From contig NZ_VIYJ01000003.1 of NCBI RefSeq assembly GCF_008087085.1, positions 496,001 to 560,000 on the forward strand: DNA of 64,000 nucleotides, in the 5' to 3' direction. Shown here piece by piece: positions 19,033 to 27,428 of this stretch. Below the pieces are notes generated by a model that was not told the DNA's origin, searched no databases, and saw only the letters and a list, made by a program, of their open reading frames with translations. The stretch is from Nocardioides rubriscoriae (GTDB taxonomy: Bacteria; Actinomycetota; Actinomycetes; Propionibacteriales; Nocardioidaceae). The position numbers and the translations under genes were made by a program. Every line of letters begins with the position of its first letter. The stretch's first letter is position 1.

Positions 19033-20670
19033 ATGGCAACTGCAGCTCTCCACACGCTCCCGACGGCGCCCACGGCATCCCTCGTGGGCCTGCGCGGCTG
19101 GCTCGCCGACCGCTCGGTCCGCAGCCGGGTCCTGGCCATGGTCGCGGTGTCGTCGGTGGTGGTCGCCGTGCTCGCGATCGTCGCCGTGACCGCCCTGCGC
19201 GACGCCTCGGCGCGCGGCGAGGTCCTCCTCGAGGCCAACGACGCCACCGGCTCCGCCCTGCAGGCCGACATGATGCACGACGCCATCCGCGGCGACGTCC
19301 TCGAGACCCTGCGGTCCGGCGCGCAGCCCGAGCAGCGGGCGGCGGCCGCAGCGGCGTTCGAGGAGCACGCGACGTCGCTGCTCGACCAGCTGCGCGCCGT
19401 GGCCGACTCGGGGCTGGGGTCCGAGGTGTCGACCGCGGTGCAGGAGGTGATGCCGGTCGCGCAGGCCTACGTCGACGACGCCCGGACGCGCATCCGGCTC
19501 GCGCTCGACTCGCCCGAGTCCGCCCAACCGGGCTACGCCGAGTTCCTGAGCAGCTTCGAGGCGCTGGAGACCAGCCTGCCGAAGATGAGCGAGGTGGTCG
19601 ACGCACGGGCTGAGGAGGCGCAGAGCGGGCTCTCCGGGCTCCACGTCTCCCAGACGGTCCTCGTCGTCGCGGGCCTCGCCGGCGCACTGCTCGTCGGGCT
19701 GATCGGCATGGTGCTCGTGCGCTCGATCCTGCGGCCCCTGCAGCGGGTCGGCGCGGTGCTGGCCGGCCTGGCCCAGGGCGACCTCACCGGCCACGCCGAC
19801 GTCAGCAGCGCCGACGAGATGGGACAGATGGCCGGGGCGCTCGACGGTGCCACGGCCCGCCTCAACCAGACCGTCGCCTCGATCGCCCAGAGCGCCTACG
19901 CCCTGACCACGGCCGCCGAGGAGCTGGGGGCCGTCGCGGTCGACGTGTCGATGTCGGCCGAGGAGTCCGCCGCCCGGGCGCAGAGCATGACCGTGACCGC
20001 CGAGGACGTCTCCGGCCACCTGCAGGCGGTGGCCGCGGGCAGCGAGGAGATGACCGCGTCGATCCGGGAGATCTCGATGAACGCGACGCGTGCGGCGGCC
20101 GTCGCCACCAGCGCCGTCGAGATGGCCGAGACCACGACCGCGCTGGTCGCCCGGCTCGGGACGTCGTCGGCCGAGATCGGCAGCGTCATCGAGGTGATCA
20201 CCTCCATCGCCGCCCAGACCAACCTCTTGGCCCTCAACGCCACGATCGAGGCCGCCCGGGCCGGCGAGTCGGGCAAGGGCTTCGCCGTCGTGGCCAACGA
20301 GGTCAAGGAGTTGGCGGCCGAGACGGGCAAGGCCACCAAGACCATCGCCAGCCGGGTCGCGGTGATCCAGACCGACACCGAGGCGGCGGTCCGGGCGATC
20401 TCGGAGATCTCGGGGATCATCCTGCAGATCAACGACGCCCAGACCACGATCGCCGCCGCGGTCGAGGAGCAGACCGCCGCCAGCTCCGACATCTCCCGCA
20501 GCGTGACCTACGCCGCCGAGGGCGGTCGCAGCATCGCCGAGGCGGTGACCCACGTCGCCGACCTGGCCTCGCGCACGACGGCCAGCTCGAGGACGACCCA
20601 GCACTCGGCCGAGGCGCTCGGCGGGATGGCGGTCACGCTCAACCAGCTCGTCGACCAGTTCACCTACTGA
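19033..20670 (+). CDS. Methyl-accepting chemotaxis protein
   Basis: A 545-aa transmembrane chemoreceptor. The first span is about residues 35-57 and an extracytoplasmic helical bundle of about 155 residues follows. The second span is near 215-237 ([21 protein letters not shown]), then a HAMP domain ([18 protein letters not shown]) and the coiled signalling domain. The conserved hairpin tip reads [20 protein letters not shown], the CheA/CheW contact site. No che or flagellar genes occur in the window, so its partners must lie elsewhere or it may be an orphan receptor. Confidence 0.93.
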   Translation: MATAALHTLPTAPTASLVGLRGWLADRSVRSRVLAMVAVSSVVVAVLAIVAVTALRDASARGEVLLEANDATGSALQADMMHDAIRGDVLETLRSGAQPEQRAAAAAAFEEHATSLLDQLRAVADSGLGSEVSTAVQEVMPVAQAYVDDARTRIRLALDSPESAQPGYAEFLSSFEALETSLPKMSEVVDARAEEAQSGLSGLHVSQTVLVVAGLAGALLVGLIGMVLVRSILRPLQRVGAVLAGLAQGDLTGHADVSSADEMGQMAGALDGATARLNQTVASIAQSAYALTTAAEELGAVAVDVSMSAEESAARAQSMTVTAEDVSGHLQAVAAGSEEMTASIREISMNATRAAAVATSAVEMAETTTALVARLGTSSAEIGSVIEVITSIAAQTNLLALNATIEAARAGESGKGFAVVANEVKELAAETGKATKTIASRVAVIQTDTEAAVRAISEISGIILQINDAQTTIAAAVEEQTAASSDISRSVTYAAEGGRSIAEAVTHVADLASRTTASSRTTQHSAEALGGMAVTLNQLVDQFTY

Positions 20671-20702
20671 GCTCCCAGGGCAGCGGGCTGCCCCAGGAGC
20701 TC
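20669..20702. terminator. Bidirectional terminator hairpin
   Basis: GAGCTCC and GGGCAG pair with CTGCCC and GGAGCTC around a CGGG loop, with a small symmetric internal loop. It sits between the convergent chemoreceptor and S55 peptidase genes and begins on the chemoreceptor stop codon. Confidence 0.7.
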
Positions 20703-20718
20703 AGCCGTGGTCAACCGG

Positions 20719-22518
20719 TCAGCGGACGACCAGGGTCAGTCGGCGGCTGCCCTCGACCACGTGGGCCACGGGGGCCGGGGTGACCGTCTGCACGAACGAG
20801 TAGGGCTTGCGGGGCCGGCGGGACTGGCCGCGGAAGAAGAACTCGTCCTCGGAGCCGTAGCCCTCCTGGACCCGGTTGGGCGTGCCGAGCTGGACCCGGA
20901 CCTGGTCGTGGCGCTGCTGGGCGGCCAGGGACGTGCGCAGTGCGTCCACGCTGTCGGAGGCCGACTCGTAGTAGAGGTCGTTGCCGCCCTGGACGACGAG
21001 TGCGAGCGCGCCCTGGGCGCGCCGGCGGATCGTGATCGGGTCGAGGGTGACGTACTGGCGCCCGGCCGAGCCGCCGAGCACGACCCGCAGCCGCACGGTG
21101 CGACCCTGGCGCCCGACCGCCGGGGCCTTCTTGGTGATGCGGGCCCACGAGCCGCCGCGCAGCTGCTCCATCCCGACCACGGTGTGGGTCGTGAGGTCGT
21201 CGTCGACGTCGGCGGCCGCGGTCACCGAGCCGATCGTGACGCCCTCGAGGCTGTTGAGGATCTCCACGACGCCGGCGACGCTGAAGGAGGGCTCCTCCAG
21301 CAGGTAACGACCGCTCCAGCGGTCGGTGTAGGACAGCGAGAACGGCTCGCCCTGGTCGGTGCCGGTGATGGTCCAGGTCAGCAGCTCGGAGCCCGTCGCG
21401 GGCCCGTCGAGGACGCGGTCCTGGTTGGCGATCATCTGGTAGAACGTCACCTCGCCGGCGAAGTCCTGGACCAGGACGTCGGAGGTGCCGGTGCGTGCCC
21501 GGCCGTCGTAGGTGACGTCGGAGGTGATCGTGGCGGCCTCGGGCAGGGTGCCGAAGCCGCCGGTGATGCCGGTCAGGCGGTCGTCGGTGATGGTGCCGAC
21601 GGGCGGGGCGATGTTGGCGACCTTGAACGGCGACCCGAGCGAGTCGGGCTGGATGTAGACCGCGTCGGCCGGGTGCAGGCCCAGGGTGGTCGAGCCCAGG
21701 TAGGCCAGCGGGTGGCCGAAGCCGACGACGCGGCCGTCGCACACCGAGGTGGCGGTGCCGACCCCGGCCATCGTGATGTCGCCGTACGAGACCGAGGCGG
21801 CGATGTTGCCGCCGGCGACCACGGTCTCGGCGCCGGCCGCCGCCGCGGTCGCGCGGCCCAGGACGTAGCTGCTCTTCTCGACGAAGTCGGGGCCGTGGTT
21901 CTGCAGCTGTGCGAGGCGACGCGCGGTGATGCCGGTGACGCCCATCGGCATCGGCAGCTCGCGCAGGCCCTGCTCGGCCTGGGCGGTGGTGATGCCCGCG
22001 CGCGCGGCGACGGTGCGGGCGTCGGCGCCGCTCAGCGGCACGGTGCGCGGGACGGGCGCGGCCGCGAGGTAGTCGTCCATCTCGGCGAACGGCGTCACGC
22101 CGGCGATGGGGGATGGGCCGTAGGACAGGCCATAGGCCACGGCACCGATCAGGCGGCCGTCGGCGGCGTAGACCGGCGAGCCGGACATGCCCTGCCACAC
22201 GCCGCCGGTGTTGGTGAACTCCGGCATGTCGAGGTCGACCATGATCATGTCGACGCCGGGCGCGATGCCGTCGGCCAGGACCCCGAGCACGTCCCCGGTG
22301 AAGCCCGTCGGCGTGGTGCCGCTGACGACGGTCAGCCCGTCGACCTCGTCACCGACCGCGACCTCGTCGACGGGGAACGGCGCGGTGCAGTCGGCGGCCG
22401 GGACCGCCGACTGGGCCGGGCCGGCCAGGACGGTGCCGCCCAGAGCCGGCAGCCCCAGGGCCAGCGTGGCCGCCGTGGCCAGCGACGCCACCCGGCGTCG
22501 ACGGGGGGTGAATGACAT
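20719..22518 (-). CDS. Secreted SpoIVB-like (S55) peptidase-domain protein
   Basis: A 599-aa exported protein. The signal peptide is RRRRVASLATAATLALGLP at about residues 6-24. An S55 domain follows, with DLDMPEFTNTGGVWQGMSGSPVY (the catalytic Ser in GMSGSP near residue 96) and YGLSYGPSPIAGVTPFAEM. The rest is beta-rich with no clear homology. S55 peptidases in sporulators act on SpoIVFA; in non-sporulating actinobacteria the substrate is unknown. The ATG at 22518 has GGAGG 7-8 nt upstream, better than the longer reading from 22593. Confidence 0.85.
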   Translation of the reverse strand: MSFTPRRRRVASLATAATLALGLPALGGTVLAGPAQSAVPAADCTAPFPVDEVAVGDEVDGLTVVSGTTPTGFTGDVLGVLADGIAPGVDMIMVDLDMPEFTNTGGVWQGMSGSPVYAADGRLIGAVAYGLSYGPSPIAGVTPFAEMDDYLAAAPVPRTVPLSGADARTVAARAGITTAQAEQGLRELPMPMGVTGITARRLAQLQNHGPDFVEKSSYVLGRATAAAAGAETVVAGGNIAASVSYGDITMAGVGTATSVCDGRVVGFGHPLAYLGSTTLGLHPADAVYIQPDSLGSPFKVANIAPPVGTITDDRLTGITGGFGTLPEAATITSDVTYDGRARTGTSDVLVQDFAGEVTFYQMIANQDRVLDGPATGSELLTWTITGTDQGEPFSLSYTDRWSGRYLLEEPSFSVAGVVEILNSLEGVTIGSVTAAADVDDDLTTHTVVGMEQLRGGSWARITKKAPAVGRQGRTVRLRVVLGGSAGRQYVTLDPITIRRRAQGALALVVQGGNDLYYESASDSVDALRTSLAAQQRHDQVRVQLGTPNRVQEGYGSEDEFFFRGQSRRPRKPYSFVQTVTPAPVAHVVEGSRRLTLVVR

Positions 22519-22651
22519 GGTGGAACCTCCGAGGTGAGAAGCGCCACAGCGTGGCGCGGAGTCGAAGCGTAAGCGCCGAAGGCGGCGACGCAACCCTGAG
22601 ACACCGATTGCTGCCGTTCGGTTGCCGATCGGTGACGTCGTTCGGAGGATC

Positions 22652-22727
22652 TGGTGCCCCAGGCAGGAGTCGAACCTGCGACCTTTCGCTTAGGAGGCGG
22701 CTGCTCTATCCGCTGAGCTACTGGGGC
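22652..22727 (-). tRNA. tRNA-Arg (anticodon CCU)
   Basis: A 76-nt cloverleaf with CCA encoded. The acceptor stem GCCCCAG/CTGGGGC is perfect and the T-arm is GCAGG-TTCGACT-CCTGC. The anticodon loop CTCCTAA gives CCU, reading AGG. The anticodon stem GCCGC/GCGAA pairs only at its inner three positions; 27-43 and 28-42 are mismatched (G-A and C-A). Confidence 0.88.
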
Positions 22728-22865
22728 GAGCGGACCTGGAGGCCCGGCGTCGTGAGGTTACCGGGTCCGACGGTCTCGGACGGAGCCGATACCAGGTGGT
22801 CCCGGTTTGGCTACCTGCGGCGCGCCGGTCGACAATGGGGCTCCCTCCTCCAACTCAAGGTGACC

Positions 22866-24101
22866 ATGTCCGACGCTCCCGACACGACCGACGCCATCAG
22901 CAGCGACGACTCCTCTGTCTCGCGACGGGCCACCGCCGTTCCCAAGCGTCGCGGTCGCAGCAAGAAGCGGCACCGGCTGCTCGTCGTGCTGCTGGCGGCG
23001 GCGACGGTGATCGTGCTGGTGATCGGGCTGGGCTCGGTCTACTTCCTGCGTCACCTCGACGACAACGTCGACTACCAGAGCTATGACAACCAGCTGGTCA
23101 ACCGGCCCGACAAGGTCGACGTCGCGACCGGGCCGCAGGAGCCGCTCAACATCCTGGTGATGGGCTCCGACACCCGTGACGGTGCGGGCAACAACATTGA
23201 CGGCCTGACCGGTGACGGCGAGCGGTCCGACACGACGATCCTGTTCCACCTGTCGGCCGACCGCACCTTCGCCTACGGCGTGAGCATCCCGCGCGACTCG
23301 CTCGTCGACCGTCCCGAGTGCGTCAAGGCCGACGGCGAGAAGATCCCCGCCGAGGACGACGTGATGTGGAACGAGGCCTTCGCCGTCGGTGGACCGGCCT
23401 GCACCATGCAGCAGTTCGAACAGCTCACCGGCGTGCGTCTCGACAACTACGTCAAGGTCGACTTCAACGGTTTCCGCGACATGGTCGACGCCATCGACGG
23501 CGTCAAGGTCTGCATCCCCGAGGAGATCTCCGACCCCGCCCACGGCATCGACATCCCCGCCGGCACCCGCGAGCTCGCCGGCAAGGAGGCGCTCAACTAC
23601 GTGCGCGCCCGCTACACGCTCGGCGACGGCTCCGACATCGGTCGGATCAAGCGGCAGCAGGCGTTCCTGGCCGCCATGGCCAACAAGGTCGTCTCCAAGG
23701 GCATGCTGACCCGCGTCGACCGACTGCTCGGCTTCCTCGACGCCGCCACCCGCTCGCTGCAGACCGACTTCTCGTCGGTGCGCGAGATGGAGAGCGTCGG
23801 CTCGTCGTTCCGCTCGATCGGGCTCGACAACATCAAGTTCGTCACCGTGCCCTGGCAGTACTCGCCCGAGGACCCCAACCGCGTCGAGTGGTTGCCTGAG
23901 GCCGACGAGCTGTGGCGCAAGGTCAAGCTCGACAAGCCCCTGTCGGGCAAGGTCTCCAGCGGCGTCATCACCGCTGGCGACGACGTCGACGGCGGCGCGA
24001 GTGGTCCCGCCGGCGGGTCGGGTCAGGCCGGCAACGGGGGCAAGCCGGTCAAGGGCGCCGTCACGGCCGAGGAGCGCGCGTCGGCCGGTCTGTGCGCATG
24101 A
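22866..24101 (+). CDS. LytR-CpsA-Psr (LCP) family cell-wall ligase
   Basis: A 411-aa membrane protein that attaches polymers such as arabinogalactan or teichoic acid to peptidoglycan. A basic cytoplasmic tail (KRRGRSKKRHR) precedes one span (about residues 40-62). The LCP domain shows LNILVMGSDTRDGAG, RSDTTILFHLSADRTFAYGVSIPRDS, and a catalytic-region YVKVDFNGFRDMVDAIDGV and LNYVRARYTLGDGSDIGRIKRQQ, with the conserved Arg residues for lipid pyrophosphate. Gly/Ser-rich tail. ATG 22866 is chosen because upstream in-frame sequence crosses the tRNA gene. It overlaps the next small gene by ATGA. Confidence 0.92.
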   Translation: MSDAPDTTDAISSDDSSVSRRATAVPKRRGRSKKRHRLLVVLLAAATVIVLVIGLGSVYFLRHLDDNVDYQSYDNQLVNRPDKVDVATGPQEPLNILVMGSDTRDGAGNNIDGLTGDGERSDTTILFHLSADRTFAYGVSIPRDSLVDRPECVKADGEKIPAEDDVMWNEAFAVGGPACTMQQFEQLTGVRLDNYVKVDFNGFRDMVDAIDGVKVCIPEEISDPAHGIDIPAGTRELAGKEALNYVRARYTLGDGSDIGRIKRQQAFLAAMANKVVSKGMLTRVDRLLGFLDAATRSLQTDFSSVREMESVGSSFRSIGLDNIKFVTVPWQYSPEDPNRVEWLPEADELWRKVKLDKPLSGKVSSGVITAGDDVDGGASGPAGGSGQAGNGGKPVKGAVTAEERASAGLCA

Positions 24102-24280
24102 GCGACCAGCCCGCCCCCACCCCGGCCGAGACCCCGGAGCAGCGCAAGCGCCGCCTCGCGGCGGTCTTCGGCGACGTGCTCCCCGACACGACCTCCGACG
24201 AGCGCGACCCCGAGACCCCCGACGCCGGGTCGGCGTCCGAGGCCTGGCTCAAGGCGCAGGTGCCCCCGCACCACGGCTGA
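24098..24280 (+). CDS. Small conserved hypothetical protein coupled to LCP gene
   Basis: A 60-aa acidic, proline-rich soluble protein (RKRRLAAVFGDVLPDTTSDERD near the middle and a SEAWLKAQVPPHHG end). The start ATG overlaps the LCP stop (ATGA), which argues for a real, translationally coupled gene. I do not recognise a domain. Similar short proteins occur next to LCP genes in Nocardioidaceae, to my recollection; their role is not known. Confidence 0.65.
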   Translation: MSDQPAPTPAETPEQRKRRLAAVFGDVLPDTTSDERDPETPDAGSASEAWLKAQVPPHHG

Positions 24281-24341
24281 GGTCGAGTAGGTCGCTCGTG
24301 ACCGTCTTGAAACTGCTGTCACCCGCGCTGCTGGCTCGACT

Positions 24342-24388
24342 CCACGGTGGTCGAGGTGTGAGGCCGCCCGCGGCCGAGCCCCGAGACC
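24342..24388 (-). repeat. Degenerate copy of dispersed hairpin repeat
   Basis: Inverted, decayed member of the family seen at 25823, 30077, 30144 and 59524. The flank CCACGGTGGTCGAGG is followed by a stem GGCCGC/GCGGCC and a CGAGACC end. It fills part of the 209-bp gap between the small gene and the HNH gene; nothing else is visible there. Confidence 0.45.
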
Positions 24389-24489
24389 GCAGTCACCGGC
24401 GCTGCCGGCTCGACCGGAGGGTGGGGTGAGGACCGCTGGGCGTGCCGGTGACCCCGCTGTGGTGGTGCTGGGCGGGGTCGGTGGGGCGG

Positions 24490-25749
24490 TCAGGGTCGTC
24501 GGCGTGGTGGGCGGAGTGGTGGGGGCCTTCGGTCGACGAGGTAGGTCGCGCCGGTGGGGCTGGTCCAGTGGTAGAGCCCGGGTCGCAGCATCACGTAGCG
24601 CCACCGGGAGTGGGTCTTGGCGCGGTGGTGGCGGCGGCAGAGCATGGCGAGGTTGTGCGCTGACGTCGGCCCACCGGCTGAGAACGGGACGATGTGGTCG
24701 AGGTCGACGCGGCGCCTGGTGCAGCCGGGGAACACGCAGGTGTGGTCCCTGAGTCGTACGAGCTCACGGATGGCGTCGGTGGGCTCGTAGGCCTCGGTGA
24801 CCGGGTCTGTGGCGAGGTCGACGACGGGTTTGACGGTGACCTTGGTGCCGGCTTGTTGGCACCAGGCGCGGATCTGCTGGATGAGGACCGGGGACCAGGT
24901 GTTGTCCAGGAACCCGGGCAGGTCGGGGTGCTCGGCATCCACGTGGGCGTAGAGCGTGATCCCACGACCAGTGCCACCGGTGAACTCACCGGTGAGCAGG
25001 TCGAGGGCGAGCTGGTGGCGGCCCATCTCCCCCAGGGCCTGGGAGCGGCGGACGTCCAGGGTCTCGGTGGACCCGAGGTCGGCCAGCGCCTGGGCCCCGT
25101 TCTTGAGCGCGGCTTCGAGGTCGATCGCGTCGGCCAAGTCGAGGGTGGCGGTCATCTCCACGGTCCCCGCCGTGTTGGCGTGACCGAGGTGGACGTCGGC
25201 GTGACGGTTCTCGGCGGCCTTCTTGCGGCGGCGTTCGGCTTCGTCGGGGTCGTGCTTGGCCCTCGCGGCGTCGACGGCCCGGTCGACCTGCGCCCAGGAG
25301 CAGGTGTGCAGGAACGGGGCGATGTCCTTGTCCACGTCAGTGGCACCAACCGCAGGCAGGGACATCGTGTGTTCGGCGACGCGGAACGCCTTCCACACCG
25401 GCACCTCGAGCCGCACGACCCGGGCGTACAGGCGAGGCAACCGGTAGCGCAGCTCCAACGCCTTGCCGAGGTAGGCCAGGCCACCGTCGGTGGACATCCC
25501 GAGTGACAGGGCGAGGTCGAGGGCGGCGTACTCGCCGATCACCGGGCACCCGGGACCACCGAGGTGCAGGGCCGGTTCTTCCATCGGGTCCAACAACGCT
25601 GCGGTCTCAGCAGGGTCGGCCGTGTTGACCATCGCCCAGTCCAGGACCGCGTTGAGGGTCTGGACCTGGACGCGGGAGTCCTCGTCGCGGCTCGCGCGCA
25701 CGGACTCGAGCAGCGGGTCGCTGCTGCGGGTCCGGGTGCGGGTGCTCAT
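24490..25749 (-). CDS. DUF222 / 13E12-repeat HNH endonuclease-like protein
   Basis: A 419-aa member of the 13E12/DUF222 family, abundant in Mycobacterium and Nocardioides. The long helical N-terminal DUF222 region is followed by an HNH nuclease motif near residues 340-385: HTCVFPGCTRRRVDLDHIVPFSAGGPTSAHNLAMLCRRHHRAKTH in pieces, with the metal ligands DLDHI, NLAMLC and RHHR intact. The role is not settled; mobility or phage defence are suggested. TAGAAT lies 6 nt before the ATG (25756-25761 on the minus strand), so it looks leaderless. The 3' region is rich in Pro/Arg codons. Confidence 0.88.
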   Translation of the reverse strand: MSTRTRTRSSDPLLESVRASRDEDSRVQVQTLNAVLDWAMVNTADPAETAALLDPMEEPALHLGGPGCPVIGEYAALDLALSLGMSTDGGLAYLGKALELRYRLPRLYARVVRLEVPVWKAFRVAEHTMSLPAVGATDVDKDIAPFLHTCSWAQVDRAVDAARAKHDPDEAERRRKKAAENRHADVHLGHANTAGTVEMTATLDLADAIDLEAALKNGAQALADLGSTETLDVRRSQALGEMGRHQLALDLLTGEFTGGTGRGITLYAHVDAEHPDLPGFLDNTWSPVLIQQIRAWCQQAGTKVTVKPVVDLATDPVTEAYEPTDAIRELVRLRDHTCVFPGCTRRRVDLDHIVPFSAGGPTSAHNLAMLCRRHHRAKTHSRWRYVMLRPGLYHWTSPTGATYLVDRRPPPLRPPRRRP

Positions 25750-25822
25750 GGCTAAATTCTACGCCTGGTTGTGCATATTCGAAAGCGTGAGCGATGAGTT
25801 TTGGGGTCGGTGTGGCCGGGTG

Positions 25823-25864
25823 GGTCTCGTGACGGTCGCTAGCGCGACCTCCTCGACCACCGTG
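25823..25864 (+). repeat. Dispersed hairpin repeat, direct copy
   Basis: Flank GGTCTCGTGAC, stem GGTCGC (25834-25839), loop TAGC, stem GCGACC (25844-25849), flank TCCTCGACCACCG. Member of the covarying-stem family. Confidence 0.75.
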
Positions 25865-25878
25865 CGTCGAGGAGGTCG
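25845..25878 (-). terminator. Hairpin downstream of mscL
   Basis: Arms CGACCTCCTCGA (25845-25856) and TCGAGGAGGTCG (25867-25878) form a 12-bp stem 12 bp past the mscL stop. One arm is built from the 3' flank of the dispersed repeat. Confidence 0.6.
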
Positions 25879-25889
25879 TTGGCGTCGGG

Positions 25890-26255
25890 TCAGTCCTTGG
25901 TGAGGCCGCCGGGTGCGCTGCTGGCCAGGGAGTCGCGGATCTGGCGCAGGAGCTCGATGTCCTCGGGGGTGCCCGGGGGCGGGCTGGGGAAGAAGCGCTC
26001 CTTGGCCTTGACGTAGGGCGTCACGACGAGGAAGTAGACGACCGCCGCGAGGATCACGAACGAGACCACCGCGTTGAGGAAGGCGCCGAAGGAGTTGGGG
26101 AGGTTGGAGAAGACGCTCGACGCCGAGTCGGGCATCTGCGCGGTCAGCCAGGCGGTGAAGGTGGTGACGACGGTGCCGAAAGCGGTGCCGATGATGACCG
26201 CGACGGCGAGGTCGATGAGGTTGCCGCGGAAGAGGAAGTTCTTGAACCCGGCCAT
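25890..26255 (-). CDS. mscL: Large-conductance mechanosensitive channel
   Basis: A 121-aa channel that releases solutes on hypo-osmotic shock. It starts MAGFKNFLFRGNLIDLAVAVIIGTAFGTVV, the pore-lining first helix with the family motif FRGNLIDLAVAVIIG. A periplasmic loop follows, then the second span FLNAVVSFVILAAVVYFLVV and a charged cytoplasmic tail. Length and topology are normal. Its place upstream of the FmdB-like gene matches the Rv0985c neighbourhood of M. tuberculosis. Confidence 0.96.
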   Translation of the reverse strand: MAGFKNFLFRGNLIDLAVAVIIGTAFGTVVTTFTAWLTAQMPDSASSVFSNLPNSFGAFLNAVVSFVILAAVVYFLVVTPYVKAKERFFPSPPPGTPEDIELLRQIRDSLASSAPGGLTKD

Positions 26256-26305
26256 CGGGTGCTCCTTAGTCGTCCGAGTGGTGAGCAGAGGGGGGCGGCA
26301 GAACG

Positions 26306-26941
26306 TTAGCGGCTCGACCAGGCGAAGGTCATCACCGACCGTGACGCGGCGTCGGCGAGAGGTCCGATCTCGTCGTCAGCCACCCCCAGGACCACGAGCC
26401 GCCCAGGCAGGCCGGTCGGTCCGGTCGTCTCGTCGGCGGTCGGGATCGCCAGCACCAGAGCCGCGTCGGCTACGGCCTCGGTCTCGCCGACCTGCGGGTC
26501 CGTGGCCACCACGTCGATCAGGTCGCCGACCCGGAGCAGGCCCACGGCACCGGCGTCGGGCAGGCGCACTGGTACGGCGCGCAGGTCGGGCCGGTCGCCG
26601 GTCATCGCGGGGCCGACCAGGGCGACGTCGGTGACCGGCTGCCCGCGCGTCAGCGGGGCCGCGAGGACGCGCCCGGTCGCCGCGGGCGTGAGGCCGGCCG
26701 GCGCCGTACCGGGGGAGAACGCGACCGTGGTCAGGTCGTCGGGGCCGAGCACCTCGCCGGCCGGGAGGTCGCGCGCGGCGACCACGACCGGGACCGAGGC
26801 GGGCGGTGCCTGGGACGTCGCGGCCAGGGTCGCGGCGACCGCGACCGCGGTGAGCAGCGCGGCCAGCGACCGACGGCGGCGCAGCACACGTCTGCGCAGG
26901 TCACCGAGCAGCGCGGTCGGACGGCTCAGGTCGACAGGCAT
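26306..26941 (-). CDS. SAF-domain protein (CpaB/RcpC-like)
   Basis: A 211-aa protein with one N-terminal span (RSLAALLTAVAVAATLAATS, about residues 24-43) and a SAF domain (VPVVVAARDLPAGEVLGPDDLTTVAF). The following domain contains LLRVGDLIDVVAT. The architecture is that of the Flp pilus assembly protein CpaB, which lines up the secretin in Tad systems. No tad genes lie nearby, so the pilus link is tentative and the protein may have a separate envelope role. Confidence 0.8.
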   Translation of the reverse strand: MPVDLSRPTALLGDLRRRVLRRRRSLAALLTAVAVAATLAATSQAPPASVPVVVAARDLPAGEVLGPDDLTTVAFSPGTAPAGLTPAATGRVLAAPLTRGQPVTDVALVGPAMTGDRPDLRAVPVRLPDAGAVGLLRVGDLIDVVATDPQVGETEAVADAALVLAIPTADETTGPTGLPGRLVVLGVADDEIGPLADAASRSVMTFAWSSR

Positions 26942-26992
26942 GCCCCGACGCTAGGCGAGCCGCGGCGTCGGTGCCGCGGCTCTCCACAGGGC

Positions 26993-27331
26993 TCAGGACG
27001 AGGTGGTCGCCGCGGGCTTGGACTCGGACTTCTTCTCCGAGGTGGCCGCGGGCTTCGACTCGGGCTTCGACTCGGACTTGGTCTCGGTCTTGGTGTCCGA
27101 CGACGAGGTGGAGGACGTCGACGAGCTCGAGGAGGAGGCCGACGCGCCCTCGGGCTTGCGGCTGTCGTTGCGGTAGAAGCCGGAGCCCTTGAAGACCACG
27201 CCGACGGCGTTGAACAGCTTGCGCAGCTTGCCCTGGCACTCGGGGCAGACGGTCAGCGAGTCCTCGCTGAAGGACTGGACCTGCTCGAAGGTGTGTCCGC
27301 ACTCGGTGCAGGCGTACTGGTAAGTCGGCAC
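26993..27331 (-). CDS. FmdB-family zinc-ribbon protein, Ruc (Rv0991c)-like chaperone
   Basis: A 112-aa protein. The N-terminal zinc ribbon has two CxxC pairs (YACTECGHTFE and TVCPECQGKLRKLF), followed by a low-complexity disordered tail rich in Ser, Lys, Glu and Thr from about residue 58. This is the layout of M. tuberculosis Rv0991c (Ruc), a redox-regulated chaperone, and gene order around it also matches. The GTG start at 27331 has GAGGAG 5-6 nt upstream. A CIRCE operator 42 bp upstream suggests HrcA heat-shock control, as known for Rv0991c. Confidence 0.9.
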   Translation of the reverse strand: MPTYQYACTECGHTFEQVQSFSEDSLTVCPECQGKLRKLFNAVGVVFKGSGFYRNDSRKPEGASASSSSSSTSSTSSSDTKTETKSESKPESKPAATSEKKSESKPAATTSS

Positions 27332-27372
27332 GGGAGCTCCTCAGAGGGTGGGACGGTCATCAGGCGGAGGTG

Positions 27373-27399
27373 TTGGCACTCGCGCCTCACGAGTGCCAA
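27373..27399. promoter_or_regulatory. CIRCE operator (HrcA site)
   Basis: TTGGCACTC, nine bases, GAGTGCCAA: a perfect 9-9-9 inverted repeat fitting the CIRCE consensus TTAGCACTC-N9-GAGTGCTAA. On the minus strand TAGCAT (27404-27399) abuts it as a likely -10 of the FmdB-like gene. The penicillin acylase ATG is 30 bp to the right, so both genes could be affected. Confidence 0.85.
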
Positions 27400-27428
27400 T
27401 GCTACGGCACGGCAGAATGTTCCGCACG

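Noticed and set aside
24490..25749. The HNH gene as a homing endonuclease or part of an insertion sequence
   Set aside because: 13E12/DUF222 proteins are common free-standing genes in this group; there are no terminal repeats or an interrupted host gene.
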